Below, one piece after another: positions 23,212-31,544 of a DNA stretch of 52,428 nt. The stretch is taken from the NCBI GenBank assembly GCA_002414505.1, contig DHZF01000131.1:1-52428 (forward strand). Reading direction: 5' to 3'. The position numbers and the translations under genes are program-made. The notes beneath the pieces are model-generated. The model was not told the origin of the DNA and searched no databases. It worked only from the letters and a program-made list of their open reading frames with translations. The stretch comes from Hyphomonas sp. UBA5111 (lineage in GTDB: Bacteria > Pseudomonadota > Alphaproteobacteria > Caulobacterales > Hyphomonadaceae). Within the stretch, counting starts at the first letter, position 1; every line of letters starts with the position of its first letter.

Positions 23212-23699
23212 GCGCACCATGGACCGAAGACGAAAAGCAACATGTTCGCACCAAGTGGACCAAAGGCTTCTCGGCATCGCAGATCAGCCGCACCGTCAGC
23301 GCCACATTCGGAAATAGCCGTTCACGGAATGCGGTGATTGGACAGGTGCACCGCATGGGACTGGCCGCCCGGGCCACACCTACCCGGCCTGTAAAGATCA
23401 AGCGCAAGACCCGCCGCGCGCCGCCGAGCAAGCCCGTCGCCAAGGCGAAGCCAAAGCCTGCGCCGGCCAAGAAGCCGGAGCCGGAAGTGTTGGAGCCGGA
23501 GGGCGCGTTCCACATCCTCGACCTGAAGGAGCATCAGTGCCGCTGGCCGGTGACCAAGGGCGATGACCACCGCTTCTGCGGCCGCAGCCAGGCTGCCGGA
23601 TCATCTTACTGCCGGGCACACCTGAAGCGGAGCATTTCGCCGCTCTCTGCAGCGACCCTGCAGCGCGCGCCGGTCAGCATGAAAAAGGCCATGTCATGA
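23208..23699 (+). CDS. Phage GcrA-like cell-cycle regulator
   Basis: A 163-residue homologue of GcrA, the alphaproteobacterial regulator that binds sigma-70 RNA polymerase and activates promoters according to adenine methylation at GANTC. The N-terminal DNA-binding part (WTEDEKQHVRTKWTKGFSAS, then SRNAVIGQVHRMGL) and the C-terminal Cys/His module (HQCRWPV ... FCGRSQAAGSSYCRAH) are both present, joined by a Lys/Pro/Ala-rich linker. In the phage it may redirect host transcription. It overlaps both neighbours by 4 nt. Confidence 0.88.
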   Translation: MSAPWTEDEKQHVRTKWTKGFSASQISRTVSATFGNSRSRNAVIGQVHRMGLAARATPTRPVKIKRKTRRAPPSKPVAKAKPKPAPAKKPEPEVLEPEGAFHILDLKEHQCRWPVTKGDDHRFCGRSQAAGSSYCRAHLKRSISPLSAATLQRAPVSMKKAMS

Positions 23700-23929
23700 G
23701 AGAGCCGACACCCCAGAAAGGCTGGAGCCGGAACGTGGTCATGGAGCGCGAGGAACGATTGGCCAAGCGCATCAAAGCCTATTGGTTCGCGCGCGGGTTT
23801 CTCGTCGAGACCCGCATCGAGGTCGAGACCTTCTATGATCGGGTGTGGCAGTTTCCGGTCCCGTCAATCCGCTCGGATATGGTCAACGGCCTGCCGGTCA
23901 AGCGCGTGAGCGGGAGGGTTCGGAAATGA
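23696..23929 (+). CDS. Small early phage protein, unknown function
   Basis: A 77-residue basic protein with a helical N-terminus and a central segment (YWFARGFLVETRIEVE) resembling short phage DNA-associated proteins. No domain assigned. Starts by ATGA overlap with the gcrA-like gene. Confidence 0.65.
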   Translation: MREPTPQKGWSRNVVMEREERLAKRIKAYWFARGFLVETRIEVETFYDRVWQFPVPSIRSDMVNGLPVKRVSGRVRK

Positions 23930-24621
23930 TGCCCGGCCAGACTCAGCCAGAGCCGTATCACTACGGACGATCAACCGCCCATGATGACCTTCAGGCCACG
24001 TTGCTGCACTGGCTGGCCAATCAATCGGGACGCGCCGCATGGGGTGAAATCGATTTGGACGGGGCGCGCGCCGATGCCTATGCGGTGGAAATCGTCCGGC
24101 GCAAGCTGGTGAACCCTCACATTTACGAGGTGAAAGCCGCGCGGTCAGACTTCACCGGGGAAATGCGCACCGGGAAGTGGCGGAAATACCTGCCTTGGTG
24201 CTGCCGTTTCGATTTCGTCACCCCGGCCGGCCTCTGTGAACGATCCGAAATCCCCGAGGAAGCTGGCTGGCTGGTGCTTGAGGATGGGAACTTTCGCCGC
24301 CGCAAGCGTGCGCAGGTACGAGAGGCCAGCGTGCCAGACTGGTTCCTGTTGAGGGTGGCGCTGCATCGCGCCCCGCATATGCCGGTAGGCCGGGCGTGGG
24401 TTGAGCGTCAGTGGATTGACCACATTCGCAGCAAACGCCGATTGGGCGCCGAGGTAGCCAATTTCATCCGGAACAAGGCGAAAGCCCACGCTGAACTCTA
24501 TCAGATGAAAGCCAGGGTGGCTGATCTGAGGGCGGAATTTTACCGGCTCAAAGCGGCCGAGGCACACCCGGATTTTGCCACATCCGATCTGTTCGAGAAC
24601 CCATTGGAGGAACTGAAGTGA
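23926..24621 (+). CDS. MmcB-like PD-(D/E)XK protein
   Basis: A 231-residue protein with a nuclease-type core: RADAYAVEIV (Asp, Glu), YEVKAARSDF (Glu-x-Lys) and KWRKYLPWCCRFDFVTPAG. This arrangement is that of the MmcB-related PD-(D/E)XK family of alphaproteobacteria, linked to DNA repair. The C-terminal 70 residues are a helical, coiled-coil-like extension. ATG 23926 (or 23929) follows a GGGAGG SD. A DNA repair or processing role is likely; enzymatic activity is not proven. Confidence 0.7.
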   Translation: MMPGQTQPEPYHYGRSTAHDDLQATLLHWLANQSGRAAWGEIDLDGARADAYAVEIVRRKLVNPHIYEVKAARSDFTGEMRTGKWRKYLPWCCRFDFVTPAGLCERSEIPEEAGWLVLEDGNFRRRKRAQVREASVPDWFLLRVALHRAPHMPVGRAWVERQWIDHIRSKRRLGAEVANFIRNKAKAHAELYQMKARVADLRAEFYRLKAAEAHPDFATSDLFENPLEELK

Positions 24622-25154
24622 TGGCCACCAAACCCCGCCGCCGCGCCGGCCGAAAGCGTCGGCAAGACGTGAAACGCCAGCCCAGCGGCCAGATTCGCAA
24701 GAGCGTCTATGCCGAGCGGGTGACGCCCACCAAGGAAATGCAGGCCCGGCGTGCTGACCTTCTCGGGGACAAGAACGCCACCGGGGAAATCGATTGCGCA
24801 CTCGACGTCATCGCCAGCCCCGCGCACCGCCTGATCACCCCCAAGCAGGCCGAGGCCGGGCGGCGCTATGCGGTGGCGCGCATGCGCCTGATGAAGTCCC
24901 TCGGCACCAGCCCCGACCCCAGCACGCCGCGGCTCGCTGAATGGATCGACAATGGCCAGTCGCCCGCTGATGGGCCGGATGACGGGCTGGCCGCGTTCAA
25001 ATGGCGGAAGGCCAACATGTGCGTCTACGACTGCGGTGCCGACATTCGCAAGATCGTGGACCGGGTGTGCCTGGAAAACCAACTCCCCCGCAAGGACCAA
25101 GTAATCAAATTAAGGATCGGTCTCGACGCCTTAGTCCGGCTGTATCGAATTTAA
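24618..25154 (+). CDS. Last gene of the rightward early operon, unknown function
   Basis: A 178-residue basic protein: N-terminus very Arg/Lys-rich, then helices with AGRRYAVARMRLMKSLG, and a C-terminal helix-turn-helix-like segment (ADIRKIVDRVCLENQLPRKDQV). It closes the early operon, the position at which lambda-type phages encode the late activator (Q). The sequence gives no clear match to any Q family. GTG 24618 or ATG 24621 are both suitable behind GGAGG. Confidence 0.65.
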   Translation: MMATKPRRRAGRKRRQDVKRQPSGQIRKSVYAERVTPTKEMQARRADLLGDKNATGEIDCALDVIASPAHRLITPKQAEAGRRYAVARMRLMKSLGTSPDPSTPRLAEWIDNGQSPADGPDDGLAAFKWRKANMCVYDCGADIRKIVDRVCLENQLPRKDQVIKLRIGLDALVRLYRI

Positions 25155-25250
25155 CGTGGCAGGATACTCGTGCATCATTTTGAGGTTGTTTCAGGATAGA
25201 GTGTCGTTGCTCTCTGATTGCTTGTCACCCCTCATAGGAGTTAGTACAAA

Positions 25251-25290
25251 GAGCGAACGCGCCGGGGTTTTACGGGCCTCCGGCGCGCTC
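25251..25290 (+). promoter_or_regulatory. Strong hairpin in the leader of the HNH gene
   Basis: GCGCCGG (25259-25265) pairs with CCGGCGC (25280-25286), and GAGC/GCTC extend the stem outside. No T-tract follows, so it is not a typical terminator. The 166-bp space 25155-25320 holds no gene otherwise. Confidence 0.5.
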
Positions 25291-25320
25291 TAACCACGAT
25301 GATCGTGAAAGGATCAAACG

Positions 25321-25923
25321 ATGGCTTCAAACTTCAAACCATGCTCCATTGACGGCTGCAAGGGCAACGCACACAGGAGCGCCACCGGCCGCCGTGGTTG
25401 GTGTAGCGCACATTATCAACGGTGGCGCACTCACGGCGACCCGTTAGCAGGGGGTACTAGGACGGGGGCACCCTTAGAATTTCTGCAGGGATTAGCTTCC
25501 AAAGAAACTGATGACTGCATTCCATGGCCATTCGGTAGAACGTTATTGGGGCGAGCTCAGGTTCACATTGGCGCAACGACTCGCTCTGCCGCTCGCGTTG
25601 TTTGTGAACTCACGCACGGCGATCCACCGACGGCGCAACATCAAGCAGCGCACTCGTGCGGAAAAGGTCATCTTGGTTGTGTAAACCCCAGGCACCTCCG
25701 ATGGGCGACTCCGCAGGAAAACAGCGACGACAAAACAGTTCACCAGACTATTAGTCGCGGTGAACGGCACGCTAGTGCCAAGCTGACCGAGTGTGACGTT
25801 TTAGAAATCCGGAAGGCATCTTCCGAAGAAAGGTCGATATGCTCCTTGGCGCGTGAGTATTCGGTAAATGAATCGACTATCAGGGATATAGTGTGTCGCA
25901 AAACTTGGGCTTGGCTCAAATGA
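25321..25923 (+). CDS. HNH homing-type endonuclease
   Basis: A 200-residue protein in three parts: an N-terminal zinc knuckle (CSIDGCKGNA ... WCSAHYQRWRTHGDP), a central HNH nuclease (AAHSCGKGHLGCVNPRHLRWAT, with the His-Asn-His residues), and a C-terminal NUMOD-like/HTH segment (LAREYSVNESTIRDIVCRKTWAWL). This is the layout of free-standing homing endonucleases. Its coding sequence is less GC-rich than its neighbours, and it begins a new transcription unit after a 166-bp gap, suggesting later arrival. Its end overlaps the next gene (ATGA). Confidence 0.85.
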   Translation: MASNFKPCSIDGCKGNAHRSATGRRGWCSAHYQRWRTHGDPLAGGTRTGAPLEFLQGLASKETDDCIPWPFGRTLLGRAQVHIGATTRSAARVVCELTHGDPPTAQHQAAHSCGKGHLGCVNPRHLRWATPQENSDDKTVHQTISRGERHASAKLTECDVLEIRKASSEERSICSLAREYSVNESTIRDIVCRKTWAWLK

Positions 25924-26165
25924 GTATGATGCACACAGCAATCCGAGACAATTGGGCGATCCCTGACGAGGCTGTGAAAGGCGCGGAATTCGTGCTCACC
26001 CGCAGCATGGGCGATCATCAGGTGTTCAGCATCCGGGGCATCATCGACGGCCGCGCGGTCTGCCGGCACTGGAATGCCAGGCACAGCCGCTGGGAATACG
26101 AGACCTTCGGGCCAGCCTGGTTCCGGGGGAAGGTCAACCACATCGAATGGAGGCAGGCAGCATGA
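25920..26165 (+). CDS. Small phage protein, unknown function
   Basis: An 81-residue protein starting at ATG 25920 (ATGA overlap with the HNH gene). Its centre (VLTRSMGDHQVFSIRGIIDGR) is a beta-rich pattern, followed by Trp- and Arg-rich strands. No family assigned. It ends by ATGA overlap with the zinc-ribbon gene. Confidence 0.6.
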   Translation: MSMMHTAIRDNWAIPDEAVKGAEFVLTRSMGDHQVFSIRGIIDGRAVCRHWNARHSRWEYETFGPAWFRGKVNHIEWRQAA

Positions 26166-26377
26166 CACCGTACACACAATGCAGGCGCTGCGGCCTGAAC
26201 GAATTCATCAATCCCCGCCCTCTGAATTGCCCAAACTGCAATGCAGTCATTCACGAGGAAGCCCACATGCGGGCAATGCTAGCGAGGAAGTCTGCCTCTT
26301 ATGTGGCGCCGGAGGATGCGAAACAGCAGATCGCGCGCGCTGTTTCTAATACGATCAGGGCCGCCATCAAGAAGTAG
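26162..26377 (+). CDS. Zinc-ribbon protein
   Basis: A 71-residue protein with an N-terminal four-cysteine zinc ribbon (CRRCGLNEF then CPNCNAV) and a helical C-terminus (DAKQQIARAVSNTIRAAI). Such small phage proteins may bind nucleic acid. Last coding gene before the tRNA and packaging region. Confidence 0.65.
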   Translation: MTPYTQCRRCGLNEFINPRPLNCPNCNAVIHEEAHMRAMLARKSASYVAPEDAKQQIARAVSNTIRAAIKK

Positions 26378-26513
26378 TGGCAACCATTAGCATCAGGCAC
26401 ACCATCTGGACGCTATCGCTTGACAGGGGAAATGAACCACCTCATAGGCGAGTCCAATGCACATTCGAGAATAGCGCCTGCGGCCCAATGGGATCGCGGG
26501 CGTTTTTCGTTTC

Positions 26514-26590
26514 AGCGGCGGTAGCTCAGTGGTTAGAGCGTCCGGCTCATAACCGGAAGGCCATGGGTTCAAACCCCATCCCCGCTCCCA
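26514..26590 (+). tRNA. Phage tRNA with CAT anticodon (Met or Ile2), CCA encoded
   Basis: Cloverleaf parts are clear: D arm GCTC...GAGC, anticodon stem TCCGG/CCGGA with loop CTCATAA, T arm ATGGG-TTCAAAC-CCCAT, acceptor 3' strand CCCCGCT, then C and CCA. The 5' acceptor strand AGCGGCGG has one extra base (a bulged C) compared with the seven needed. Anticodon CAT may be elongator Met or lysidine-modified Ile2; the sequence does not decide. Confidence 0.82.
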
Positions 26591-26644
26591 AATCTGCGGC
26601 GCTCTTGAGCGATCATCAGCCCGTGATGAAGTGATGCCACGGCC

Positions 26645-26745
26645 CCCAACCAACCAAAAGGGGATCGGGCATCGGACTGAGAAGGGTCGGGCGACGGCCA
26701 CCGCCCCTGCGCCATCCCGTATCCAGCATTTGAAGGCTGGTTGGG
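26645..26745 (+). ncRNA. Nested hairpin region before the terminase genes
   Basis: In the 394-bp gene-free stretch 26591-26984 three stems nest within each other: CCCAACCA (26645-26652) with TGGTTGGG (26738-26745), GGGAT (26661-26665) with ATCCC (26714-26718), and GGGCG (26689-26693) with CGCCC (26702-26706). A structured RNA or the packaging (cos/pac) site is possible. No convincing protein-coding frame is seen in this stretch. Confidence 0.35.
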
Positions 26746-26984
26746 ACCAAGCGGGGAATAAGCGAATCCTTGCCTCGGTAAATCACTTCCCGCAGGTCAC
26801 TTTCCAAGAGGTGCTCTCACAGACCTCCGAACGGCCCAAAGAGAGCGTAAGCCGTTCACCTCGCTTTCCCAGTTCATCGCCCGGTCCAGGTCCGGCTCGG
26901 TAGTTTCCTCCCTTGATGCGTGCGCAGGCACCGGAGGCCGGGCGGTGATCCTTTCCACAAGCCCCCTATTCAGTGAGTTCCGTC

Positions 26985-27485
26985 ATGGCCGCACCCGAAG
27001 GCAACAGGTTCTGGGAAGCTCGCAGCTCCCATGGTCGCAAACCAATCTTCGAAACAGCCGAGGATCTGTGGAATGCCTGTGTGGAGTATTTCGCATGGGT
27101 GGAGGAAAACCCGCTCTATACCACTGAGTTGGTCAAGTATCAGGGAAGCGCAGAGCAGGTCGAAGTGCCAAAAATGCGGGCCATGACCATCACAGGGCTC
27201 TCCCTTTTCCTCGATATCGACGTGACAACATGGAAGGCACAGGCGAAGCGAAGCAAAGATTTTTCCACTGTCGTAACGCGAGCCGAGGGCATCATCTACG
27301 ATCAGAAGTTCTCTGGTGCCGCTGCTGACCTCCTGAATGCCAATATCATCGCCCGCGATCTTGGTCTGGCTGACAAGCGAGAACACACAGGAAATGACGG
27401 CGGGCCGATCAAGGTAGAGGGCCGGACATGGCGCGACGTGCTGAGGCAGGAGACCGACCAGCCGGAAGCGGAGTCGGAGGAATAG
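26985..27485 (+). CDS. terS: Terminase small subunit
   Basis: A 166-residue protein whose start ([20 protein letters not shown], then [17 protein letters not shown]) is typical of a family of small terminase / DNA-packaging proteins. It recognises the phage DNA to begin packaging. The middle has a helix-turn-helix-like part ([18 protein letters not shown]), and the C-terminus is acidic. ATG 26985 begins the conserved part; GTG 26973 is possible. It overlaps the large-subunit gene by 58 bp. Confidence 0.85.
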   Translation: MAAPEGNRFWEARSSHGRKPIFETAEDLWNACVEYFAWVEENPLYTTELVKYQGSAEQVEVPKMRAMTITGLSLFLDIDVTTWKAQAKRSKDFSTVVTRAEGIIYDQKFSGAAADLLNANIIARDLGLADKREHTGNDGGPIKVEGRTWRDVLRQETDQPEAESEE

Positions 27486-28903
27486 CCAGGCCTCTCACGA
27501 ACCCGGCTCTGTTCGAGTTCTGGGAGGAGGTTTTTCTCGGCGGCAATGATACGGCGGTTCTTCACGGTGGCCGGTCCAGCTCGAAGACGCGGGACACAGC
27601 CTGTCAGCTGGTTCGCCTGATCGATCATGTCGGTGTCGGCATGCGAGTCCTGTGCATCCGTCGCTTCCAGAACCGCATCAAGGATTCGGTCTACACAGAG
27701 CTGAAATGGGCGATCAATCATCTGGGGCTCTCGGACAAGTTCGAGATCCAGAAGAACACGATCATTCATGTGGACACCGGCTCGGAGTTCATCTTCTACG
27801 GCACCGAGCGCAATATCGACGACATCAAGGGCACGTCGGACGTGGATATCCTCTGGGTGGAGGAGGCTGAAAAGCTGACCGAGGATCAGTGGGTCATCAT
27901 TGGCCCGACGATCCGGAAAGAGGACAGCCTGGCAATCCTGCTGTTCAACCCGAAACTGGTCACGGATTACGTCTGGAAGAACTTCGTGGTGAACCCGCCG
28001 CCGCATACGGTGGTTCGCAAGATCGACTATACCGAGAACCCGTTCCTGTCGCAGAAGGCGCTGCGGGATATCGCGGCCATGCAGGAACGCGACCCGGAGA
28101 CGTTCGAACATGTCTATGGCGGCGTTCCGCTGGGAGACAGCGAACTCTCCATCTTCAAGCGCCGCTGGCTCGATGCCTGTGTGGATGCGCATGATGTGCT
28201 CGGCATCGACCTGGCCGGCCGAAACGTGATCGGCTTCGACCCGGCGGATGATGGCGAAGACAAGTGCGCCACCGCGGACAAGATCAATGGCGTCTTCATC
28301 GACGCTGAGGACTGGTCATCCGGCAAGGATGAGCTGGTGCAGAATGCCAAGCGGGTATGGGCGAAGGCCAACCGCATCAAGGGCTGTGTCTCCTATGACA
28401 CGATTGGCATTGGCGCATTCGTCGGCGGCTACATTGATGAGCAGAACGAGACAGAAGGCGGCGATGTGGAGCACTATGCCTTCCACGCTGGCGGGGCGGT
28501 CATGGATGGCGACAAACCCAGCGATCCGCAGAACGATAACAGCCCGCTCAACAAGGACGAGTACCTGAACCTGAAGTCTCAGTCTTGGGCCAACACCGCC
28601 CGCAAGGCGATGTTGACGTTCAACGCGGTCACCCGTGGCCAGTCGGTCAAGCCGGAGGACATCCTGTCGTTCTCGTCCTCAATGGGCGCGGAGAAGCTGG
28701 ATGCACTGTTCACAGAGCTTTGCGTGCCCTGGTGGGTGGAAACCGAAGGCAAGAAGCGTGTCGTGCCCAAGGTCAAGCTGAAGAAGGATCTGGGCGTGAA
28801 GTCGCACAACCTCGCTGATGCCGTGATCGCCGCTGACAATATCGACCTCGGAGGCCAGCGCCATTACGCCGGCATGCTGCTATCAAAACGGAAGCGCTCA
28901 TGA
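27428..28903 (+). CDS. terL: Terminase large subunit
   Basis: A 491-residue motor/nuclease of the PBSX/Terminase_3-like type. Walker A is [11 protein letters not shown], Walker [12 protein letters not shown], the coupling motif LLFNPKL lies downstream, and the RNase-H nuclease domain starts at [14 protein letters not shown] with further acids in [10 protein letters not shown]. It pumps DNA into the prohead and cuts it. The first 24 residues overlap terS out of frame and may not be required; no better start is present. Confidence 0.93.
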   Translation: MARRAEAGDRPAGSGVGGIARPLTNPALFEFWEEVFLGGNDTAVLHGGRSSSKTRDTACQLVRLIDHVGVGMRVLCIRRFQNRIKDSVYTELKWAINHLGLSDKFEIQKNTIIHVDTGSEFIFYGTERNIDDIKGTSDVDILWVEEAEKLTEDQWVIIGPTIRKEDSLAILLFNPKLVTDYVWKNFVVNPPPHTVVRKIDYTENPFLSQKALRDIAAMQERDPETFEHVYGGVPLGDSELSIFKRRWLDACVDAHDVLGIDLAGRNVIGFDPADDGEDKCATADKINGVFIDAEDWSSGKDELVQNAKRVWAKANRIKGCVSYDTIGIGAFVGGYIDEQNETEGGDVEHYAFHAGGAVMDGDKPSDPQNDNSPLNKDEYLNLKSQSWANTARKAMLTFNAVTRGQSVKPEDILSFSSSMGAEKLDALFTELCVPWWVETEGKKRVVPKVKLKKDLGVKSHNLADAVIAADNIDLGGQRHYAGMLLSKRKRS

Positions 28904-30273
28904 CCCGACTATCCACCCTTGTGAACGCAGCAGAACGCAGGCTGGCTGCGATCTTCCCCGGCTACTTCGAAGGCGCCAAGCACGACCACTATCAGGATTT
29001 CGGCTATCCGAAGACGATCACCTTCCCGATGTTGCACGGCATGTATTGCCGCAACAGCATCGCACGCGCGGCTGTGGACAGCACAGTGGAGAAAGTGTGG
29101 GAGACACACCCGCAATTGCTGGAAAGCGACTCCAGCGAGGACGAAACGGACCTTGAATCCGATATCCGCCAGCGCTTCAGCGATATTCGCTTCTGGCAGA
29201 AGATCATGGACGCGGATACCAAATCTCTGGTCGGCGCCTATTCCGGCGTGATCCTGCGCCTGGCTGATGGCAAGCGCTTCCGTGAACCCGTCGACACAGT
29301 GCCCGGCGGACTGGATGGACTGGTCGAGATTATCCCCGCATGGGAGGGACAGCTGACCGTCTCCACTTGGGACACAGACGAACTCTCTGAGACCTATGGC
29401 CAGCCGACCATGTTCCAGTTCAACGAGTCATCGATCGGCAACACCAACACACAGCAGCCACGCCAATTCGAGGTGCATCCGGATCGCGTGATCGTCTGGT
29501 CGAAAGATGCCACCGTGCACAACCGGTCCTTCCTTGAGCCCGGTTACAACGACCTGATGACGCTGGAGAAGGTCATCGGCGCCGGGGGCGAAGGCTTCTG
29601 GAAGAACGCCAAGCGCGACCCAATCATCAATGTCGAGCCTGATTTCAAGGTCGCCAACATGGCAAAGGCCATGGGCGTCCCCGAGGAAGAGCTTCTCGAT
29701 CTGATGAACGATCAGGTCGATGACTGGCAGAAGGGCTTCGACAAGCTGCTCATGCTTCAGGGCATGACGGCCGAGACGCTTTCGGTCACCCTGCCCAGCC
29801 CGGAACACTTCATTGCTGGCCCGCTGCAGACCTTTGCAGCCTCGATCCGCATGCCCATGAAGATCCTCGTCGGCACCCAGACCGGAGAGCGCGCCAGCAC
29901 CGAGGACGCCAAGCAGTGGAGCAAGACCTGCATGTCACACCGGGAAAACCGGGTGATCCCGAACATCATGGACGTGATCAACCGCCTGGAGCGGTTCGAC
30001 ATCCTGCCGGAGCGTGACTGGAACCTCGATTGGGACAGCCTGACTGACTCCAGCGAGGACGAGAAAATGGGGCTGGCCTCGAAGATGTCAGAGATCAACT
30101 CCAAGATGGAGCGCTCGGGCGAGATCGTGTTCACGCATGACGAGATCCGCGAAGTCACCGGCCGTGACCCGCTCAGCGATGCGGACAAGTACCGCGAAGA
30201 AGACGAGCCGGACGAAGAGGACGAGGCAGCCGCGCTGGGCCTTGTGCCGGAAGAGATCGAAGCCGCGGCCTGA
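28900..30273 (+). CDS. Portal protein (DUF1073-type)
   Basis: A 457-residue portal of the DUF1073 family, the dodecameric ring through which DNA enters. Recognisable are ARAAVDSTVEKVWETHP near the N-terminus, RVIVWSKDATVHNRSFLEPGY, and the stem-like helix with IRMPMKILVGTQTGERAS. The last 50 residues are very acidic. Database names for this family often mention the anti-CBASS enzyme Acb1, but the H-x-T/S pairs needed for that activity are absent here. ATGA overlap with terL. Confidence 0.85.
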   Translation: MTRLSTLVNAAERRLAAIFPGYFEGAKHDHYQDFGYPKTITFPMLHGMYCRNSIARAAVDSTVEKVWETHPQLLESDSSEDETDLESDIRQRFSDIRFWQKIMDADTKSLVGAYSGVILRLADGKRFREPVDTVPGGLDGLVEIIPAWEGQLTVSTWDTDELSETYGQPTMFQFNESSIGNTNTQQPRQFEVHPDRVIVWSKDATVHNRSFLEPGYNDLMTLEKVIGAGGEGFWKNAKRDPIINVEPDFKVANMAKAMGVPEEELLDLMNDQVDDWQKGFDKLLMLQGMTAETLSVTLPSPEHFIAGPLQTFAASIRMPMKILVGTQTGERASTEDAKQWSKTCMSHRENRVIPNIMDVINRLERFDILPERDWNLDWDSLTDSSEDEKMGLASKMSEINSKMERSGEIVFTHDEIREVTGRDPLSDADKYREEDEPDEEDEAAALGLVPEEIEAAA

Positions 30274-30300
30274 CCGGCCTCACCCAGTATCAAACGCAGC

Positions 30301-30325
30301 AGGCGGTCCATGTGGCCGCCTTTTT
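30301..30325 (+). terminator. Hairpin with T-tract between portal and protease genes
   Basis: AGGCGG (30301-30306) pairs with CCGCCT (30316-30321), followed by TTTTT (30321-30325). It looks like a weak intrinsic terminator inside the late operon. The SD of the next gene follows 6 bp later. Confidence 0.6.
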
Positions 30326-30340
30326 CATATGGAGCATCCG

Positions 30341-31540
30341 ATGCCCAAGCTACTCCCAGCCTTCCTCGTCAACCGCAGCACCAAGGATGAGCAGGTCGCC
30401 GTCCATGTCCGCTGCAACCTCGCCGGCAAGATCAAGCGCGAGATGCGCGACGGTCGCGAAACCATCATCCTGCCCAGCTATGCGGCCAAGGCTGACACCG
30501 TGCTCAATGGAACGCTCTATCCGCGCGAAGAACTGCAGAAGTCCTATGCCGGCCTGAACCGGACCCCGGCCCCTCTCGGTCATCCGCTGATCAATGGCAA
30601 TTTCGTCGCTGCCCTCGACCCGGAGGCGCTGGCCCGCAACTATGTCTTCGCCTGGAACGAGAACCCGCGCTGGGATGGGGAGCGCATTGCTCTGGATGTG
30701 GTCATTGATGTCGCCCGCGCCAAGGAGAGCGAAGGCGGCAAGCAGGTCCTGAACGCGATCGATGCGGGCACCCCGATCAGCACCTCCACCGGCCTGCTCT
30801 GCATGCTGGAATATGTCGAGGGCGCTGAACACGACTCCATCGCGCGCGAGATCGTCTGGGATCATGTGGCGATCCTGCTGGATGAGGAACCAGCCATCAG
30901 CACTGGCCAAGGCGTCGGCATCTTCGTGAATTCGTCTCGCCAGACCGGCAAGACCACTGAACTAAAGGTCATCAACTCGACCATTGAGGAAGAGTTCGAC
31001 CGAGAAATCGAATGGGCGGCAGAGAGCATCTGGCGCGCAGTCGAGCGACGCGAAGAGCGGGAAGATGACCGACCCGCTGTTGAGCGTATCAAGTCCGCTA
31101 TCATGAAGGCACTTGGCCTCGAGCGGGAACCCTCTGCAAATCGAAAGGAAGCAGATATGTCGAAAGAGCAAATCGACGCGCTTTCCGCGAAGGTTGACGC
31201 CCTCTCGGAGTCGATCACGCCGGAAGCCCTGGGCAAGACCATCGGTGACGTGGTGGCCAACGCCATCAAGCCGCTGACGGACAATCTGAACGAACTTCAG
31301 AATGCCCAGAAGGCCAAGGACGATGCCGAACTGGCAACGCTTCGTGAGAAGATCGTCAAGGCCAATCTCATGGACGAGGAAGCTGCCGGTGAGCTGACGC
31401 TCAATGCCGCCCGCGCCCTCGCCAAGAAGGCCGAGCCGAAGAAGGCTGCGGCACTCAACGGCAAGTTCGACGGGGCCGGCGATGAAGCCGACCAGTGGGA
31501 CGGCTACACCATCAACCAGCACGTGAAGACGGAGGTTTAA
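30341..31540 (+). CDS. Head maturation protease-scaffold (DUF2213-like)
   Basis: A 399-residue protein. Residues 1-200 match the DUF2213 type found between portal and capsid genes: REELQKSYAGLNRTPAPLGHP, then GTPISTSTGLLCMLEY and IAREIVWDHVAILLDEEPA. The C-terminal 127 residues are helical and charged, like a scaffold, and have their own start site. Start ATG 30341 follows GGAG; ATG 30329 lacks an SD. It likely processes head proteins and guides prohead assembly, by analogy to lambda C/Nu3. Confidence 0.83.
   Translation: MPKLLPAFLVNRSTKDEQVAVHVRCNLAGKIKREMRDGRETIILPSYAAKADTVLNGTLYPREELQKSYAGLNRTPAPLGHPLINGNFVAALDPEALARNYVFAWNENPRWDGERIALDVVIDVARAKESEGGKQVLNAIDAGTPISTSTGLLCMLEYVEGAEHDSIAREIVWDHVAILLDEEPAISTGQGVGIFVNSSRQTGKTTELKVINSTIEEEFDREIEWAAESIWRAVERREEREDDRPAVERIKSAIMKALGLEREPSANRKEADMSKEQIDALSAKVDALSESITPEALGKTIGDVVANAIKPLTDNLNELQNAQKAKDDAELATLREKIVKANLMDEEAAGELTLNAARALAKKAEPKKAAALNGKFDGAGDEADQWDGYTINQHVKTEV
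31157..31540 (+). CDS. Nested scaffold protein, in-frame internal start
   Basis: Inside the protease gene an ATG at 31157 lies in frame and 7 nt behind an AAGGAA Shine-Dalgarno sequence. Translation from it gives 127 residues consisting only of the helical, scaffold-like domain (KEQIDALSAKVDALSESI ...). Separate synthesis of the scaffold from within the protease gene is known for lambda Nu3. This start is seen in the sequence; use of it is inferred. Confidence 0.55.
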   Translation: MSKEQIDALSAKVDALSESITPEALGKTIGDVVANAIKPLTDNLNELQNAQKAKDDAELATLREKIVKANLMDEEAAGELTLNAARALAKKAEPKKAAALNGKFDGAGDEADQWDGYTINQHVKTEV

Positions 31541-31544
31541 TCCA

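Noticed and set aside
26631..26903. Plus-strand frame before the terminase genes
   Set aside because: Low-complexity Pro/Ser/Arg product without SD; the stretch looks non-coding and structured.
28900..30273. Anti-CBASS Acb1 activity in the portal protein
   Set aside because: The paired His-x-Thr/Ser motifs required for cyclic-nucleotide cleavage are not present.
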